Shown piece by piece: positions 52,282-61,241 of a stretch of DNA of 64,000 bases; position 1 is the stretch's first letter, and each line of letters begins with the position of its first letter. This DNA is from Desulfatitalea sp. BRH_c12 (GTDB lineage Bacteria > Desulfobacterota > Desulfobacteria > Desulfobacterales > Desulfosarcinaceae), in assembly GCA_000961655.1 (NCBI GenBank), contig LADR01000089.1, positions 19,119 to 83,118 on the forward strand, read 5' to 3'. Position numbers and translations under genes: made by a program. The notes under the pieces are model-generated. The model saw nothing but the letters and a program-made list of their open reading frames with translations, made no database searches and was not told the DNA's origin.

Positions 52282-53421
52282 ATGTTTGATTTTGATACCC
52301 CGATTGATCGAAAATCTTCGGACAGCTTCAAGTGGCAAAAATACAGCGGCACGGATATCATTCCCATGTGGGTCGCCGATATGGATTTTGCGTCTCCGCC
52401 CGCCGTTATCGAAGCCCTGCATCAAAGAGTGGCGCACGGCCTTTTCGGGTACGCCCAACCTGCCCCCAAGCTATTGGAGACGATCATGGACCATCTGGAC
52501 CGCTGCTATCAGTGGCAGGTGGCTCCCGAGTGGATCGTCGGGCTGCCCGGACTGGTCACCGGCCTGAACGTGGTCTGCCGCAGTGCTGGCAGACCCGGCG
52601 CAGGCGTTCTGACCATGGTACCCATTTACCCGCCCTTTTTGTCTGCCCCAGCTTTGGCCGGTAAAAAGCGCCGCACGGTCCCGTTGCATTATGTCGATAC
52701 CCAATGGCGTTTCGATGCCGATGAAATACAGCACGCCATTGACGCGCAAACCGCTCTCTTTCTGCTGTGCAACCCGCAGAATCCGACCGGTCGCGTTTTC
52801 ACCCGAAAGGAACTGGAGGCCCTGGCGGAGATCTGCATGCGCGCGAAGGTCGTGATCTGTTCGGATGAAATTCATTGCGACCTGGTGTTGGAACCGAGGT
52901 GTAAGCATATTCCGATGGCCTCGCTCAGCCCGCAAATCGCCGAACGAACCATCACGCTGATGGCGCCGAGCAAAACTTACAACATTCCCGGTCTGGGATG
53001 CGCGTTTGCGGTTATCGCCAACCCCCGACTGCGGGCACGCTTCCAACGCGCCATGCAGGGCATCGTTCCGCATATCAATGTGCTTGGGATGACTGCCGCC
53101 CAGGCAGCCTATGAACATGGTCGTCAATGGTTGGAAGAACTCATCGACTACCTGCGCACCAATCGGGACCTCGTTCAGGCTGCCATCGCTGACATGCAAG
53201 GCATGCACATGGCGCCGGTAGAGGCGACCTACCTGGCTTGGATCGACACACGCGATACCGGCATAAAAAACCCGGCCGCCTTTTTTGAACATGGCGGGGT
53301 CGGTCTTTTCGATGGCGCTGCCTTCGGCGCCAAGGGCTTTGTCCGGTTAAATTTTGGTTGCCCGCGCAGTTTGCTGACCATGGCGCTCGAACGCATGGCG
53401 CAGGCATTGAGGCAGCGCTGA
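52282..53421 (+). CDS. PatB/MalY-type PLP C-S lyase (cystathionine beta-lyase)
   Basis: 379 residues, class I aminotransferase fold. The opening FDFDTPIDRKSSDSFKW, the IPMWVADMDF segment, CNPQNPTGR (163-171), SDEIHCDLV (194-202) and the cofactor Lys231 in APSKTYNIPGL are the PatB/MalY pattern. These enzymes cleave cystathionine or cysteine conjugates to thiol, pyruvate and ammonia. It follows the AcuI-like gene by 19 bases. Whether methionine biosynthesis or C-S bond cleavage is the main role is not decided by the sequence. Confidence 0.92.
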   Translation: MFDFDTPIDRKSSDSFKWQKYSGTDIIPMWVADMDFASPPAVIEALHQRVAHGLFGYAQPAPKLLETIMDHLDRCYQWQVAPEWIVGLPGLVTGLNVVCRSAGRPGAGVLTMVPIYPPFLSAPALAGKKRRTVPLHYVDTQWRFDADEIQHAIDAQTALFLLCNPQNPTGRVFTRKELEALAEICMRAKVVICSDEIHCDLVLEPRCKHIPMASLSPQIAERTITLMAPSKTYNIPGLGCAFAVIANPRLRARFQRAMQGIVPHINVLGMTAAQAAYEHGRQWLEELIDYLRTNRDLVQAAIADMQGMHMAPVEATYLAWIDTRDTGIKNPAAFFEHGGVGLFDGAAFGAKGFVRLNFGCPRSLLTMALERMAQALRQR

Positions 53422-53519
53422 TATTCCGGAGAGCACAAAGCCTGTTGACAAGCGGCATCAAATCATTGAAAAAAGGGAGACTACTTTTAAACTGCAACAC
53501 TTCGATGAGAGGATGGATC

Positions 53520-53915
53520 ATGTATTTTATCGGGAATTTCCAGTACCTGACGGATCAGCAAAAAGAAAACGAAAAAGAACGAAGAAATGGCTTTTTTTCA
53601 ATGATGATTCAAGCCGATTCGGCCGACCGCGCCCTGGAAATGTTCCGGCAACGCCTGAATGATTTTCACCAGTCATCTGCCTTTTTTGAGGGGCATTGCA
53701 GCATATATATCAGCCAGCTGCTCGAATTCGACCAGTTTCCCAGCCATGAAGCCGTTATGCTGAATTTCCGATCCTACGCCGGTGACCCTGTTCTGCCGTT
53801 TATCGCCTGCGTTCTGCCGACCGAGCAAAGCAACGCCTGCACGATTCACGAATGGGAGGGCAACCAACCCCTTACGGAAGGCCGCGGAGACAGTCTGTTT
53901 CTAGAATTTTCGTGA
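53520..53915 (+). CDS. Small protein of unknown function
   Basis: 131 residues from ATG 53520, preceded by GAGAGG; the frame is open from 53358, overlapping the PatB gene, but that part has no start signal. I do not recognise a family. It begins MYFIGNFQYLTDQQKENEKE, with a segment ADSADRALEMFRQRLNDF that looks helical and an aromatic-rich centre. No membrane segment or Cys cluster is seen. It sits 18 bases before the radical SAM gene on the same strand, so coexpression is likely. Confidence 0.6.
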   Translation: MYFIGNFQYLTDQQKENEKERRNGFFSMMIQADSADRALEMFRQRLNDFHQSSAFFEGHCSIYISQLLEFDQFPSHEAVMLNFRSYAGDPVLPFIACVLPTEQSNACTIHEWEGNQPLTEGRGDSLFLEFS

Positions 53916-53933
53916 GAGAGAGGTCCTTTCGAC

Positions 53934-54869
53934 ATGCCGTTCAACCCACCTGCATACGTTGCGTTGATCAACCCGCAGGCGTTGCGCGACAGGGCGGACA
54001 AGGCCGCCGCGGCACTGACTTGCTGCACATTATGCCCGCGACGCTGCAAGGTTGATCGCACGCGCGATGAAAGGGGCTATTGCCAAACAGGCTTACGCGC
54101 AGTCGTGGCCAGTTATGGCCCTCATTTCGGCGAAGAAGCACCCCTGGTCGGCACCCATGGGTCAGGAACCATTTTCTTTTCCCATTGCAACCTGCTGTGC
54201 AACTTCTGCCAGAATTACGCGATCAGCCATCTGGGCGAGGGGCGCGAAGTCAGCGACCGGCAGTTGGCCGACATGATGATAGCCCTGCAGCAGGACGGCT
54301 GCCACAATATCAATCTGGTCACGCCCTCGCACGTGATCCCCCAGATCCTGGCCGCCTTGCCGCTTGCTTGCGATGACGGTTTACGAATCCCCCTGGTTTA
54401 TAACAGCAGCGCCTACGACACCGTTGCCGCCCTGCATCTTCTGACGGATATCGTCGATATTTATATGCCGGATTTCAAATTCTGGCATCGTGACATAGCC
54501 GAACAAACCTGCCATGCCGATGATTATCCAGAGGTCGCCAAAGCGGCGCTGGCTGAAATGCACCGCCAGGTAGGCGATCTGATGATCGATGCTGCCGGAC
54601 TGGCACACCGCGGATTGCTGGTGCGGCACCTGGTCATGCCCAATGGCATGGCCGGCACGCGTCCGATAATGCGCTATATCGCCGCCAATATTTCACCCGA
54701 CACGTACGTCAACATTATGGGACAATACCGACCGTGCGGTCAGGCCCATACCATTGCGGCGCTGGCCCGGGCGACCTCCGCGGCCGAGTACGCCACGGCA
54801 CTTAAAGAGGCCCGAGAAGAAGGCATCACCCGACTGGATGAACGCAGGCCGGTGTTTGTCATTGGGTAG
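53934..54869 (+). CDS. Radical SAM protein, pyruvate-formate-lyase-activating-enzyme-like
   Basis: 311 residues. The iron-sulfur motif is CNLLCNFC (Cys85, Cys89, Cys92; Cx3Cx2C). Additional Cys residues form a CTLCPRRC...GYC pattern at 31-50, typical of the AmmeMemoRadiSam/YjjW-like PflA relatives. The core LVTPSHVIPQIL, YNSSAYDTV, DIYMPDFKFW and HLVMPNGMAGT regions are family-typical. The enzyme should generate a 5'-deoxyadenosyl radical to activate a glycyl-radical enzyme or modify a protein; no such partner is visible nearby. Start ATG 53934 follows GAGAGAGG. Confidence 0.9.
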   Translation: MPFNPPAYVALINPQALRDRADKAAAALTCCTLCPRRCKVDRTRDERGYCQTGLRAVVASYGPHFGEEAPLVGTHGSGTIFFSHCNLLCNFCQNYAISHLGEGREVSDRQLADMMIALQQDGCHNINLVTPSHVIPQILAALPLACDDGLRIPLVYNSSAYDTVAALHLLTDIVDIYMPDFKFWHRDIAEQTCHADDYPEVAKAALAEMHRQVGDLMIDAAGLAHRGLLVRHLVMPNGMAGTRPIMRYIAANISPDTYVNIMGQYRPCGQAHTIAALARATSAAEYATALKEAREEGITRLDERRPVFVIG

Positions 54870-55018
54870 AAGCCCGCGTTCGGTTCGTTCCATGAGCCAT
54901 TCGGGGCAGACCGGCACACGCTGCTGCGTCCGTCCGGTTTCGCACAGCAGTACGATGACCTGCTGACACCAGTGAAGTTAGCATCCTCAAAAGAGGACAA
55001 AAATGAAGGAGTATGTTC

Positions 55019-55624
55019 ATGCGACATGTTTTGAAACTATTAGTCCCCCTGTTAGGATTACTTCTGTCAACGGCTTATGCCGCCCAGACAGAAATTCCCA
55101 AAGTGCGCCTGGAAACCTCCAAGGGCCCCATTATCCTTGAATTGGATACCCAGGCCGCACCCAAGACGACAGCCAACTTTCTGGCATATGTTCAGAAGGG
55201 GTTCTACGATGGCACAATATTTCATCGGGTCATCAAGGGCTTCATGATTCAAGGTGGCGGTTTTACCCCCGACATGCAGTCGAAACCCACCCAGGCGCCG
55301 ATCGTCAACGAAGCGGACAATGGACTGAAGAATACAACCGGTACCATTGCCATGGCGCGCACCAACGAACCGCATTCGGCCACGGCTCAGTTTTTCATCA
55401 ATGTCGCCGACAATGGTTTTCTCGATCACAAAGGCAAAAATACCCGCAGTTGGGGGTATTGTGTCTTCGGACGGGTCGTTGAGGGCATGGAGGTGGTCAA
55501 GGCGATTGAAAAGGAATCGACGACCCAGCGAGCGGGTCATGGCGATGTTCCGACAGAGCCGATTCTGATTAAGAAAGCGACCCTGGTGACACAGCAAGCC
55601 CCCAAAACACCTCAGGTCAAGTAG
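55019..55624 (+). CDS. ppiA: Exported cyclophilin-type peptidyl-prolyl isomerase
   Basis: 201 residues from ATG 55019 (AAGGAG seven bases upstream; ATG 55013 is very close to that site). A signal peptide (HVLKLLVPLLGLLLSTAYA) leads to a cyclophilin domain with FHRVIKGFMIQGGG, the active-site Arg in this stretch, TGTIAMARTNEPHSATAQFFIN and YCVFGRV. It catalyses Xaa-Pro cis/trans isomerisation to help periplasmic folding. It is a single gene after the radical SAM gene. Some family members are lipoproteins; there is no lipobox Cys here. Confidence 0.94.
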   Translation: MRHVLKLLVPLLGLLLSTAYAAQTEIPKVRLETSKGPIILELDTQAAPKTTANFLAYVQKGFYDGTIFHRVIKGFMIQGGGFTPDMQSKPTQAPIVNEADNGLKNTTGTIAMARTNEPHSATAQFFINVADNGFLDHKGKNTRSWGYCVFGRVVEGMEVVKAIEKESTTQRAGHGDVPTEPILIKKATLVTQQAPKTPQVK

Positions 55625-55664
55625 GGATCGTGGCCTTATGCTCCCGCACCAATGATTGCCCGGG

Positions 55665-55710
55665 TGGTGGCTTTGCACCCGCGCCTGGCGACCGCCGGGC
55701 GCCCCTACAG
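55665..55710 (-). repeat. Fragment of the window-end repeat, inverted
   Basis: Matches the reverse complement of about 63565-63608 and 63892-63935 (ggtgg, ctttgcacccg, ggcgaccgccgg, cgcccctacag), with a few substitutions. It is a short dispersed intergenic repeat of the same family as the 234-bp copies at the end of the window, located after the ppiA stop. Confidence 0.7.
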
Positions 55711-55849
55711 CTGACGGGATTAAGTACCAATTGGTGCGTCTCCCCTCAGGTCCGCACCTATGGTTTCGAAACAATAGGGTGAGAAGTCTGAAAGATCTGA
55801 ATTTTCCAAGGCAGTTGCCCTGCTCTGGTGTTGTGGCGAAAGCAGGTGT

Positions 55850-57238
55850 CTAGGACTCGGAGGGCACGGCAGTTAACCCTTCGTAAACTTTTTGGCGCGC
55901 GCGTGCCGCCGCTGTGAGCGGCGCCACCTCTTCATCTACATAGTCATATACTTTGGCCTGCGTGATCCCTTCGGAGGGCCGTAGCACCCGGCCAAGATAT
56001 TGCAGCACGCGCCCGTTGAATCGTACCGGTGTCGCAAAGAACAGGGTGGACAGGCGCGGGCAGTCGAATCCTTCTCCGATCAGCTGCCCCGTTGCAACCA
56101 GAACTTTAACTTCCCCCTTGTTGAGCCTTTCGATGATGCCTGCGCGCTGCTCTTCGTTCAGGTCTCCCGTGAGCACCTCCGAATCCACATGGTGTTTGTG
56201 CTTCAAAATCGCCTGAAGCACCTGGCAGTGCAGTTTGCGGTCCGACAAGACCAGACACACACCGGGCCGTTCCTGCGTGACCGCTTCATGGAACACGTCG
56301 GCGGCGATCAGGCGATTGCGTTCGTCATTTTGGGTCAGTTCGGACAGCATGCGGCTATAATCGCCAATTGGATCGGCGAAGGGGACAAATGTCGTGGCGC
56401 GATAAACCACTTCGATCGAAAGGATCTGCCCGGATGCAACCAGATCGGCAGCGGAAATATCGTGGTGCACATCTCCCAGATGCCAGAAAATAAGCTTGGA
56501 TAACTGGTCCCGGCGCCAGGGGGTTGCCGAAAGACCCAACATAAAACGGGTGTCAAAAACCGTGACCGCTTCCGTAAACGTACGACTGGGCGCCCGGTGG
56601 CACTCATCCACGATCAGGTGACCGACATGCGGAGCGACTTCGGCGGCGCATTTGTACAAAGACTGCACCAGGGCTACTGTGATCTTATCACCAGTCACTT
56701 TTTTGCCATCACCGATGAACCCAATCTGCCCTTTGGGAATGGATAAAAATGTTTCGATGCGTTCCATCCACTGAAGGGCCAGTTCCTTGCTGTGAACAAC
56801 AATAATGGTCGGCTGCCGGCGTTGCGCGATCATGTACAGGGCCATAATCGTTTTACCGCTGCCGGTCGGCGCGCTCAGGGTACCGAAGTCGCGCGCCAGC
56901 ATGGCCCTCACGGCCTGGGCCTGAAATGGGCGTAACTCGCCGTTGAATTCGAAAGATGTATCGGGCGCATTTCGGCGCCGGTCGACAATCGTAAAGGACT
57001 CATTGTGACTGCGGCTCATTATAATGAGCTGCCGCATCAACCCGCGCGGAACGATCATGTTGTCGGTGCCGCTGCGCCGATAGAATTTAAGCGTTTTGGG
57101 AACGCCCTTGTTCCAGCGCCCCATGCGCTCATTTTCGATCCACTTGGGATTGGAAAATTGCAGTTTGGCGATAAGTTCGGAACGCAATGTTTCGGGTATT
57201 GCCGACAGATGCAGCTGATTTGAAATAGTTATTTTCAA
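55850..57238 (-). CDS. SF2 DEAD/DEAH-box helicase (XPB-like)
   Basis: 462 residues. Motifs in order: Q-like ELRPFQAQAVRAM, I APTGSGKT, Ia VVHSKELALQW, II DECHRAP, III GLSATPWR, IV/V VLVATGQLIGEGFDCP, VI QYLGRVLRPSEG. The helicase core is preceded by about 90 residues with a REase-like or damage-recognition role in relatives. It is a DNA or RNA helicase of the XPB/RadD type, with repair as the most likely role. No nuclease or methylase gene is adjacent, so a restriction system is unlikely. It is a single gene on the minus strand. Confidence 0.88.
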   Translation of the reverse strand: MKITISNQLHLSAIPETLRSELIAKLQFSNPKWIENERMGRWNKGVPKTLKFYRRSGTDNMIVPRGLMRQLIIMSRSHNESFTIVDRRRNAPDTSFEFNGELRPFQAQAVRAMLARDFGTLSAPTGSGKTIMALYMIAQRRQPTIIVVHSKELALQWMERIETFLSIPKGQIGFIGDGKKVTGDKITVALVQSLYKCAAEVAPHVGHLIVDECHRAPSRTFTEAVTVFDTRFMLGLSATPWRRDQLSKLIFWHLGDVHHDISAADLVASGQILSIEVVYRATTFVPFADPIGDYSRMLSELTQNDERNRLIAADVFHEAVTQERPGVCLVLSDRKLHCQVLQAILKHKHHVDSEVLTGDLNEEQRAGIIERLNKGEVKVLVATGQLIGEGFDCPRLSTLFFATPVRFNGRVLQYLGRVLRPSEGITQAKVYDYVDEEVAPLTAAARARQKVYEGLTAVPSES

Positions 57239-57333
57239 GAATGTTCCTGTTAAAATCGAAAGTCACCAAAAAACGACAGCGTGTATATTACCTTTCAGGT
57301 GAAAGGGTACGCCCCCTGTGAACCCAACTCGTT

Positions 57334-58371
57334 TCAGCATTTTTGCGGGGATTGGTCGGGCTGCTGGGCAACAGCCCCGCGGACATCGCCTATCGCATTT
57401 TTCCCCTTGGTCTTCACATTAAACATGGCCTGGTCCGCCTTGGCAAGCATCGCGGTGATGTCCGCGGCATCGCCGGGATAGGTCGAGACGCCGAAGCTCG
57501 CCTGCAGCTTCACCTCTTCTCCAGTATCGGCCGCCAGGTAGGCGGTCGCAAGCATGCTGGTTCGGATTTCCTGAGCTTTCCGCAAAGCGGCGGCGTTATC
57601 GAAGTCGGGAAGTACGACGACGAACTCGTCACCGCCATAGGCGACAGCATAGGCTGGTTCCGCTATGCAGCCCTGAAGGGTCTGGGCCACTTCCGCCAGG
57701 GCTTTGCTGCCGTTGAGATGACCATAGGTGTCGACCACGCGTTTAAAATTATCGATATCGAGAAATATAACGGAAAACTGCGAGTTCTTCTGTTTACTTT
57801 GTGTGACCAGCAGGTCCAAGGCATAATACAGATAGCGGGTGTTGTACAGCCCTGTCAAACTGTCGTGGATGGATAAGAAGCGGTACTTTTCCTCACTGCG
57901 CTTAAGTTGTTCTTCGGCTTTGATACGTTCCGCGATTTCGTTTCGAAGCTTTGCATTGGCTTCCTTGATCTCTTTTCTGGAGCGGTGCAGTTCTAAATGC
58001 GTTTTGACCCTGGCCTGCAGTTCAGCGGCATTGAAAGGTTTGGTCAAATAATCCATCGCCCCTAATTCGAAACCCTTGACAACGCTGTCCGTATCGTTCT
58101 TGGCGGTCAAGAAAATGACGGGAATATCCCGGCTGGCCGGGTTGTTTTTAATTTGCCGGCACACTTCGAAGCCATCCATCTCCGGCATCATAATATCCAA
58201 CAGGATTAAATCGAAACGGATGGTTTCGGCCTGTGCGATTGCGGTCGGGCCATCTTGGGCAAAAGCCATCTGATACTGTTCGTTCTGCAGGATACTCGCG
58301 GCGACCTGAATGTTCTTAGGGACATCGTCCACGATTAAAATTTTGTAACGGCCATTATTTTCCGAGTTCAT
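57334..58371 (-). CDS. Receiver-domain diguanylate cyclase (REC-GGDEF)
   Basis: 345 residues from ATG 58371, overlapping the histidine-kinase gene by 17 bases with AAGGA upstream. An N-terminal receiver domain (LIVDD, phospho-acceptor Asp59 in LLDIMMPEMDG, Lys111) is followed by a coiled-coil linker and a GGDEF domain with intact catalytic YGGDEF (245-250) and DIDNFKRVVD. No RxxD inhibition site precedes GGDEF. It should make cyclic di-GMP when phosphorylated, presumably by the kinase encoded just upstream. Confidence 0.94.
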   Translation of the reverse strand: MNSENNGRYKILIVDDVPKNIQVAASILQNEQYQMAFAQDGPTAIAQAETIRFDLILLDIMMPEMDGFEVCRQIKNNPASRDIPVIFLTAKNDTDSVVKGFELGAMDYLTKPFNAAELQARVKTHLELHRSRKEIKEANAKLRNEIAERIKAEEQLKRSEEKYRFLSIHDSLTGLYNTRYLYYALDLLVTQSKQKNSQFSVIFLDIDNFKRVVDTYGHLNGSKALAEVAQTLQGCIAEPAYAVAYGGDEFVVVLPDFDNAAALRKAQEIRTSMLATAYLAADTGEEVKLQASFGVSTYPGDAADITAMLAKADQAMFNVKTKGKNAIGDVRGAVAQQPDQSPQKC

Positions 58372-60652
58372 TGATCGTTTCCTTCTTTTGATGCAAGTAA
58401 GACCGGATTTTCTCAATGATTCGAGGATAGGCATTCAACGCGCTATTCATCAGTTCAACGTCGAAATTTTTTACATTGGCACTCAAATCGGTCCCGTAAT
58501 TTTTCAAAATATCCAACGCGTAGCGATCCCCCAGCTCCTGCATCAGGCCCGCAAAGGTGTCGATATCCTCGAAAAAGAGGTTTTGCTTTGTTTTGGCCCA
58601 TAATTGCATGTACTTATTCTCAAGTTGCGAAATGACTTCAGTTAAAATTTCGGGACGCACGGGAAATTGGGCATCCTCCGGGGCGCTGCCTTTCTCCGTT
58701 AAATGTGAGTGGACGATGAATTTGGTCAATTCCTTGAAAAGGACGTCTTTGGTGATCGGCTTGATCAGATAACCGGCGAATCCAAGTGCCACCAATTCTT
58801 CTTTTTCCTCGCTCATACCCGAAGCGGTCAGCGCTACCACCGGAATCGAAGCTATTTCCTTGTCCATGCCGATTTGTCGCATCGCTTCTATCCCCGTCAT
58901 AACGGGCATTCTCAAATCCATCAGGACCACATCCGGCATGTGCAGCTTGGTCAGTTGAACAGCATCTTCGCCGTTTTCAGCTTCGATGACAGCCACCTGG
59001 GTAGGCGCAAGGTATTCTTTGATCAACAACCGGTTGGAGGTTAAGTCATCCACAATCAACAGGGTCGCTTTTTCAAAACAGACGTCGGTCGGGTCGAATG
59101 TATCCCGAATTTCAGCGCGCGCTTCATGGGCAATTTTAACTTGCGGCAGAAAAAGTGCAAAACGGCTGCCCACATTTTCCCTGCTTTGGACGCTGATGCC
59201 CCCGCCCATCATTTCCACCAGCCGCTTGGTGATCGAAAGGCCCAGGCCCGTACCGCCGAAGCGTTTGGTGCTTTGCCCGTCCTTTTGCCTGAAAGCCTCA
59301 AATATCTCCTTGTGGTACTTGTGCGGTATACCAATGCCCGTATCTTCTACCGAAATCATAAGATCAATGTAGGCATCGTTTTCTCTGGATTCGTCTTCAT
59401 CAGCGACACTGATGCGAACGTACCCCTTTTCGGTGAATTTGACGGCATTGCCAATCAGATTGAATAGAATCTGTTTCAACCGCACCTCGTCCAGAATCAG
59501 GAATTCGGGGATTTCCTTGGCGATTGTAATGACGAAATCGATTTTCTTTTCAGATGCCTGCAGGGCAAAAATGCGCTGAATTTCATCAAATACCCTGCGC
59601 AGATCGACCGGTTCGTACTCGAGTTCCATTTTGCCGGCTTCAATTTTGGACAGGTCCAGAATACCATTTATCAGGTTAAGCAGATTTTTTCCGCTGGAAC
59701 TGATCGACGCCAGATAATTTTTTTGCTTTTTGTCGGTGATCAGGGAATTGAGCAGATCGGCGAAGCCAAGCACGGCATTCATCGGTGTGCGTATTTCATG
59801 TGAGATGTTGGCCAGAAAATCGCTTTTGGCCCGATTGGCCGATTCAGCGGCTTCTTTGGCGGATTGAAGAGCTCTGTTGGTCTGGCGCAGCGCCATCGTG
59901 CGGGCGGCGACCTGCTCTTCCAGGTGTTCGCGGTATTCTTGCAACTTGTTGTCGCGCGATTGGATGGCGGCAAGCATGTCATTGAAAACATCGATCAAAA
60001 CGCCGATTTCATCCCGGCTGTGCTTTTCGGCCCGTACCGAAAAATCTTTTTTTTCGGAAACCGCCCTGGCGATTTCGGTCAGACTTAAAATGGGACGTGA
60101 AATAACTTTTTGCAAAGACGAGGAAAGCAGCCAGGTTATCATGAAAGCAAGAAGAACCACGATTCCAAAAATCCCGGCCGACTGTAGCATTTCGACTTGC
60201 GTGTATTTCAGATCGTATTGAATGCAGACCGTCCCGATCACATCGTTTTCCTGTAAAATCGGAGTGAATACCAACAAGTGGTTGCCTTCGTAGTAATACC
60301 CCGGATCTCGGATGGTGGGCACCGACACGCTGCTCTTGGCATCTTCGTGGATATACACCGCAAAGACCTTGCCCCTGCGATCGTAAATACTGGCGAGCAT
60401 GACAAACGGTTTGGCATTCAGGGCGGACAAGTTATTTTCCGCTGTTTGCTGATCGTTGAAAACGACAGCGCCGATGCTGTTTCTGCCGATCACTTGGGCC
60501 AGACTGGAAAGATCGTTGCGGATGCTTTTTCTTGAAGTCATGATATCCCTGTACATCAGGATCGCAGACGCAAACAGCAACGCAATGCCACTGGTGAGCA
60601 TGATAATCAATTTCAGCTTCCAACGGATGGAAATGTTCTGAAAAGCGCCCAT
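58355..60652 (-). CDS. Hybrid histidine kinase with CHASE8-type sensor
   Basis: 765 residues from ATG 60652. TM1 covers about 12-34, then a periplasmic CHASE8-type domain (about 40-150), TM2 about 160-178, HAMP (about 180-235), a coiled coil, HisKA with His285 (ISHEIRTPMN), HATPase_c with Asn402 (N box), DTGIGIP (437-443) and GGTGLGLS, and a receiver with Asp579 (LMDLRMP). A C-terminal region of 120 residues carries no clear Hpt His. The gene is 1 base after the YfiR-like gene and overlaps the REC-GGDEF gene, so the four-gene order implies a membrane sensor feeding c-di-GMP synthesis. Confidence 0.92.
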   Translation of the reverse strand: MGAFQNISIRWKLKLIIMLTSGIALLFASAILMYRDIMTSRKSIRNDLSSLAQVIGRNSIGAVVFNDQQTAENNLSALNAKPFVMLASIYDRRGKVFAVYIHEDAKSSVSVPTIRDPGYYYEGNHLLVFTPILQENDVIGTVCIQYDLKYTQVEMLQSAGIFGIVVLLAFMITWLLSSSLQKVISRPILSLTEIARAVSEKKDFSVRAEKHSRDEIGVLIDVFNDMLAAIQSRDNKLQEYREHLEEQVAARTMALRQTNRALQSAKEAAESANRAKSDFLANISHEIRTPMNAVLGFADLLNSLITDKKQKNYLASISSSGKNLLNLINGILDLSKIEAGKMELEYEPVDLRRVFDEIQRIFALQASEKKIDFVITIAKEIPEFLILDEVRLKQILFNLIGNAVKFTEKGYVRISVADEDESRENDAYIDLMISVEDTGIGIPHKYHKEIFEAFRQKDGQSTKRFGGTGLGLSITKRLVEMMGGGISVQSRENVGSRFALFLPQVKIAHEARAEIRDTFDPTDVCFEKATLLIVDDLTSNRLLIKEYLAPTQVAVIEAENGEDAVQLTKLHMPDVVLMDLRMPVMTGIEAMRQIGMDKEIASIPVVALTASGMSEEKEELVALGFAGYLIKPITKDVLFKELTKFIVHSHLTEKGSAPEDAQFPVRPEILTEVISQLENKYMQLWAKTKQNLFFEDIDTFAGLMQELGDRYALDILKNYGTDLSANVKNFDVELMNSALNAYPRIIEKIRSYLHQKKETINELGK

Positions 60653-60653
60653 C

Positions 60654-61229
60654 CTACTTGTGCTCCTGAGTGACGATCTGCGCTGAAACAAGCAGTTGAG
60701 AACTCATTATCAGATGCTCTTTTTTTGCTGCATCGATATTGACTTTGAACCGCAGTCGATTGTTCTCTTCAAAAAAATTTATTACTCCGCCCATTTGCGT
60801 AAAACCTTCGATCTCACCGATCGTCAATATGCCACGCCCTTTGGCCAGGTCCAAAACTTTCTGGATAAACACCCGGTCTTGCGTCCCAAAAAAGAATACG
60901 TGGCTTTGCGCCACACATCCCTCCGTGTATCGGAGCACTTCAATTTTTCTGCCCTTGATGGTTTGGGAACTCAGTTGAAAGAGGACATTGCTGGAAGGAT
61001 CGTCGGAGGCAAAACAAACGACGATGGCATCATCCGGCTTGTTAAATGCTTTTTCAGGCCAGGTTACGAAATTAATGAAATTGTATATAAAACCCATTTT
61101 TACTTCATATTCAAACCCCGTCAACGGTTCGCTTGCGACGACCGGCGGGAAAACGATCGAGCACATGAGCAAAATAGCAAATGCGAGGCAAAATTTCAGC
61201 GCTTTTATTTTCTTTTCCAGCCTTACCAT
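60654..61229 (-). CDS. YfiR-like periplasmic protein (DUF4154)
   Basis: 191 residues with a signal peptide (LKFCLAFAILLMCSIVFPPVVA) and a DUF4154 body: VKMGFIYNFINFVTWPEKAF, VCFASDD, IEVLRYTEGCVAQSHVFFFG, GILTIGEIEGFTQMGGVINFF and MSSQLLVSAQIV. In Pseudomonas, YfiR is a periplasmic repressor of the diguanylate cyclase YfiN (TpbB). Here it precedes a membrane sensor kinase with a CHASE8 domain, the type of periplasmic domain found in YfiN. It is 12 bases after the TonB-dependent receptor gene. Confidence 0.92.
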   Translation of the reverse strand: MVRLEKKIKALKFCLAFAILLMCSIVFPPVVASEPLTGFEYEVKMGFIYNFINFVTWPEKAFNKPDDAIVVCFASDDPSSNVLFQLSSQTIKGRKIEVLRYTEGCVAQSHVFFFGTQDRVFIQKVLDLAKGRGILTIGEIEGFTQMGGVINFFEENNRLRFKVNIDAAKKEHLIMSSQLLVSAQIVTQEHK

Positions 61230-61241
61230 TAGGGCGTCGCC

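Noticed and set aside
51267..53421. DMSP-degradation cluster (AcuI with C-S lyase)
   Set aside because: No DMSP lyase, demethylase or acrylate enzyme other than AcuI is nearby, so the pairing alone is not enough.
55850..57238. Helicase as part of a restriction or defence system
   Set aside because: No nuclease, methyltransferase or other defence gene is adjacent; neighbours are ppiA and a signalling operon.
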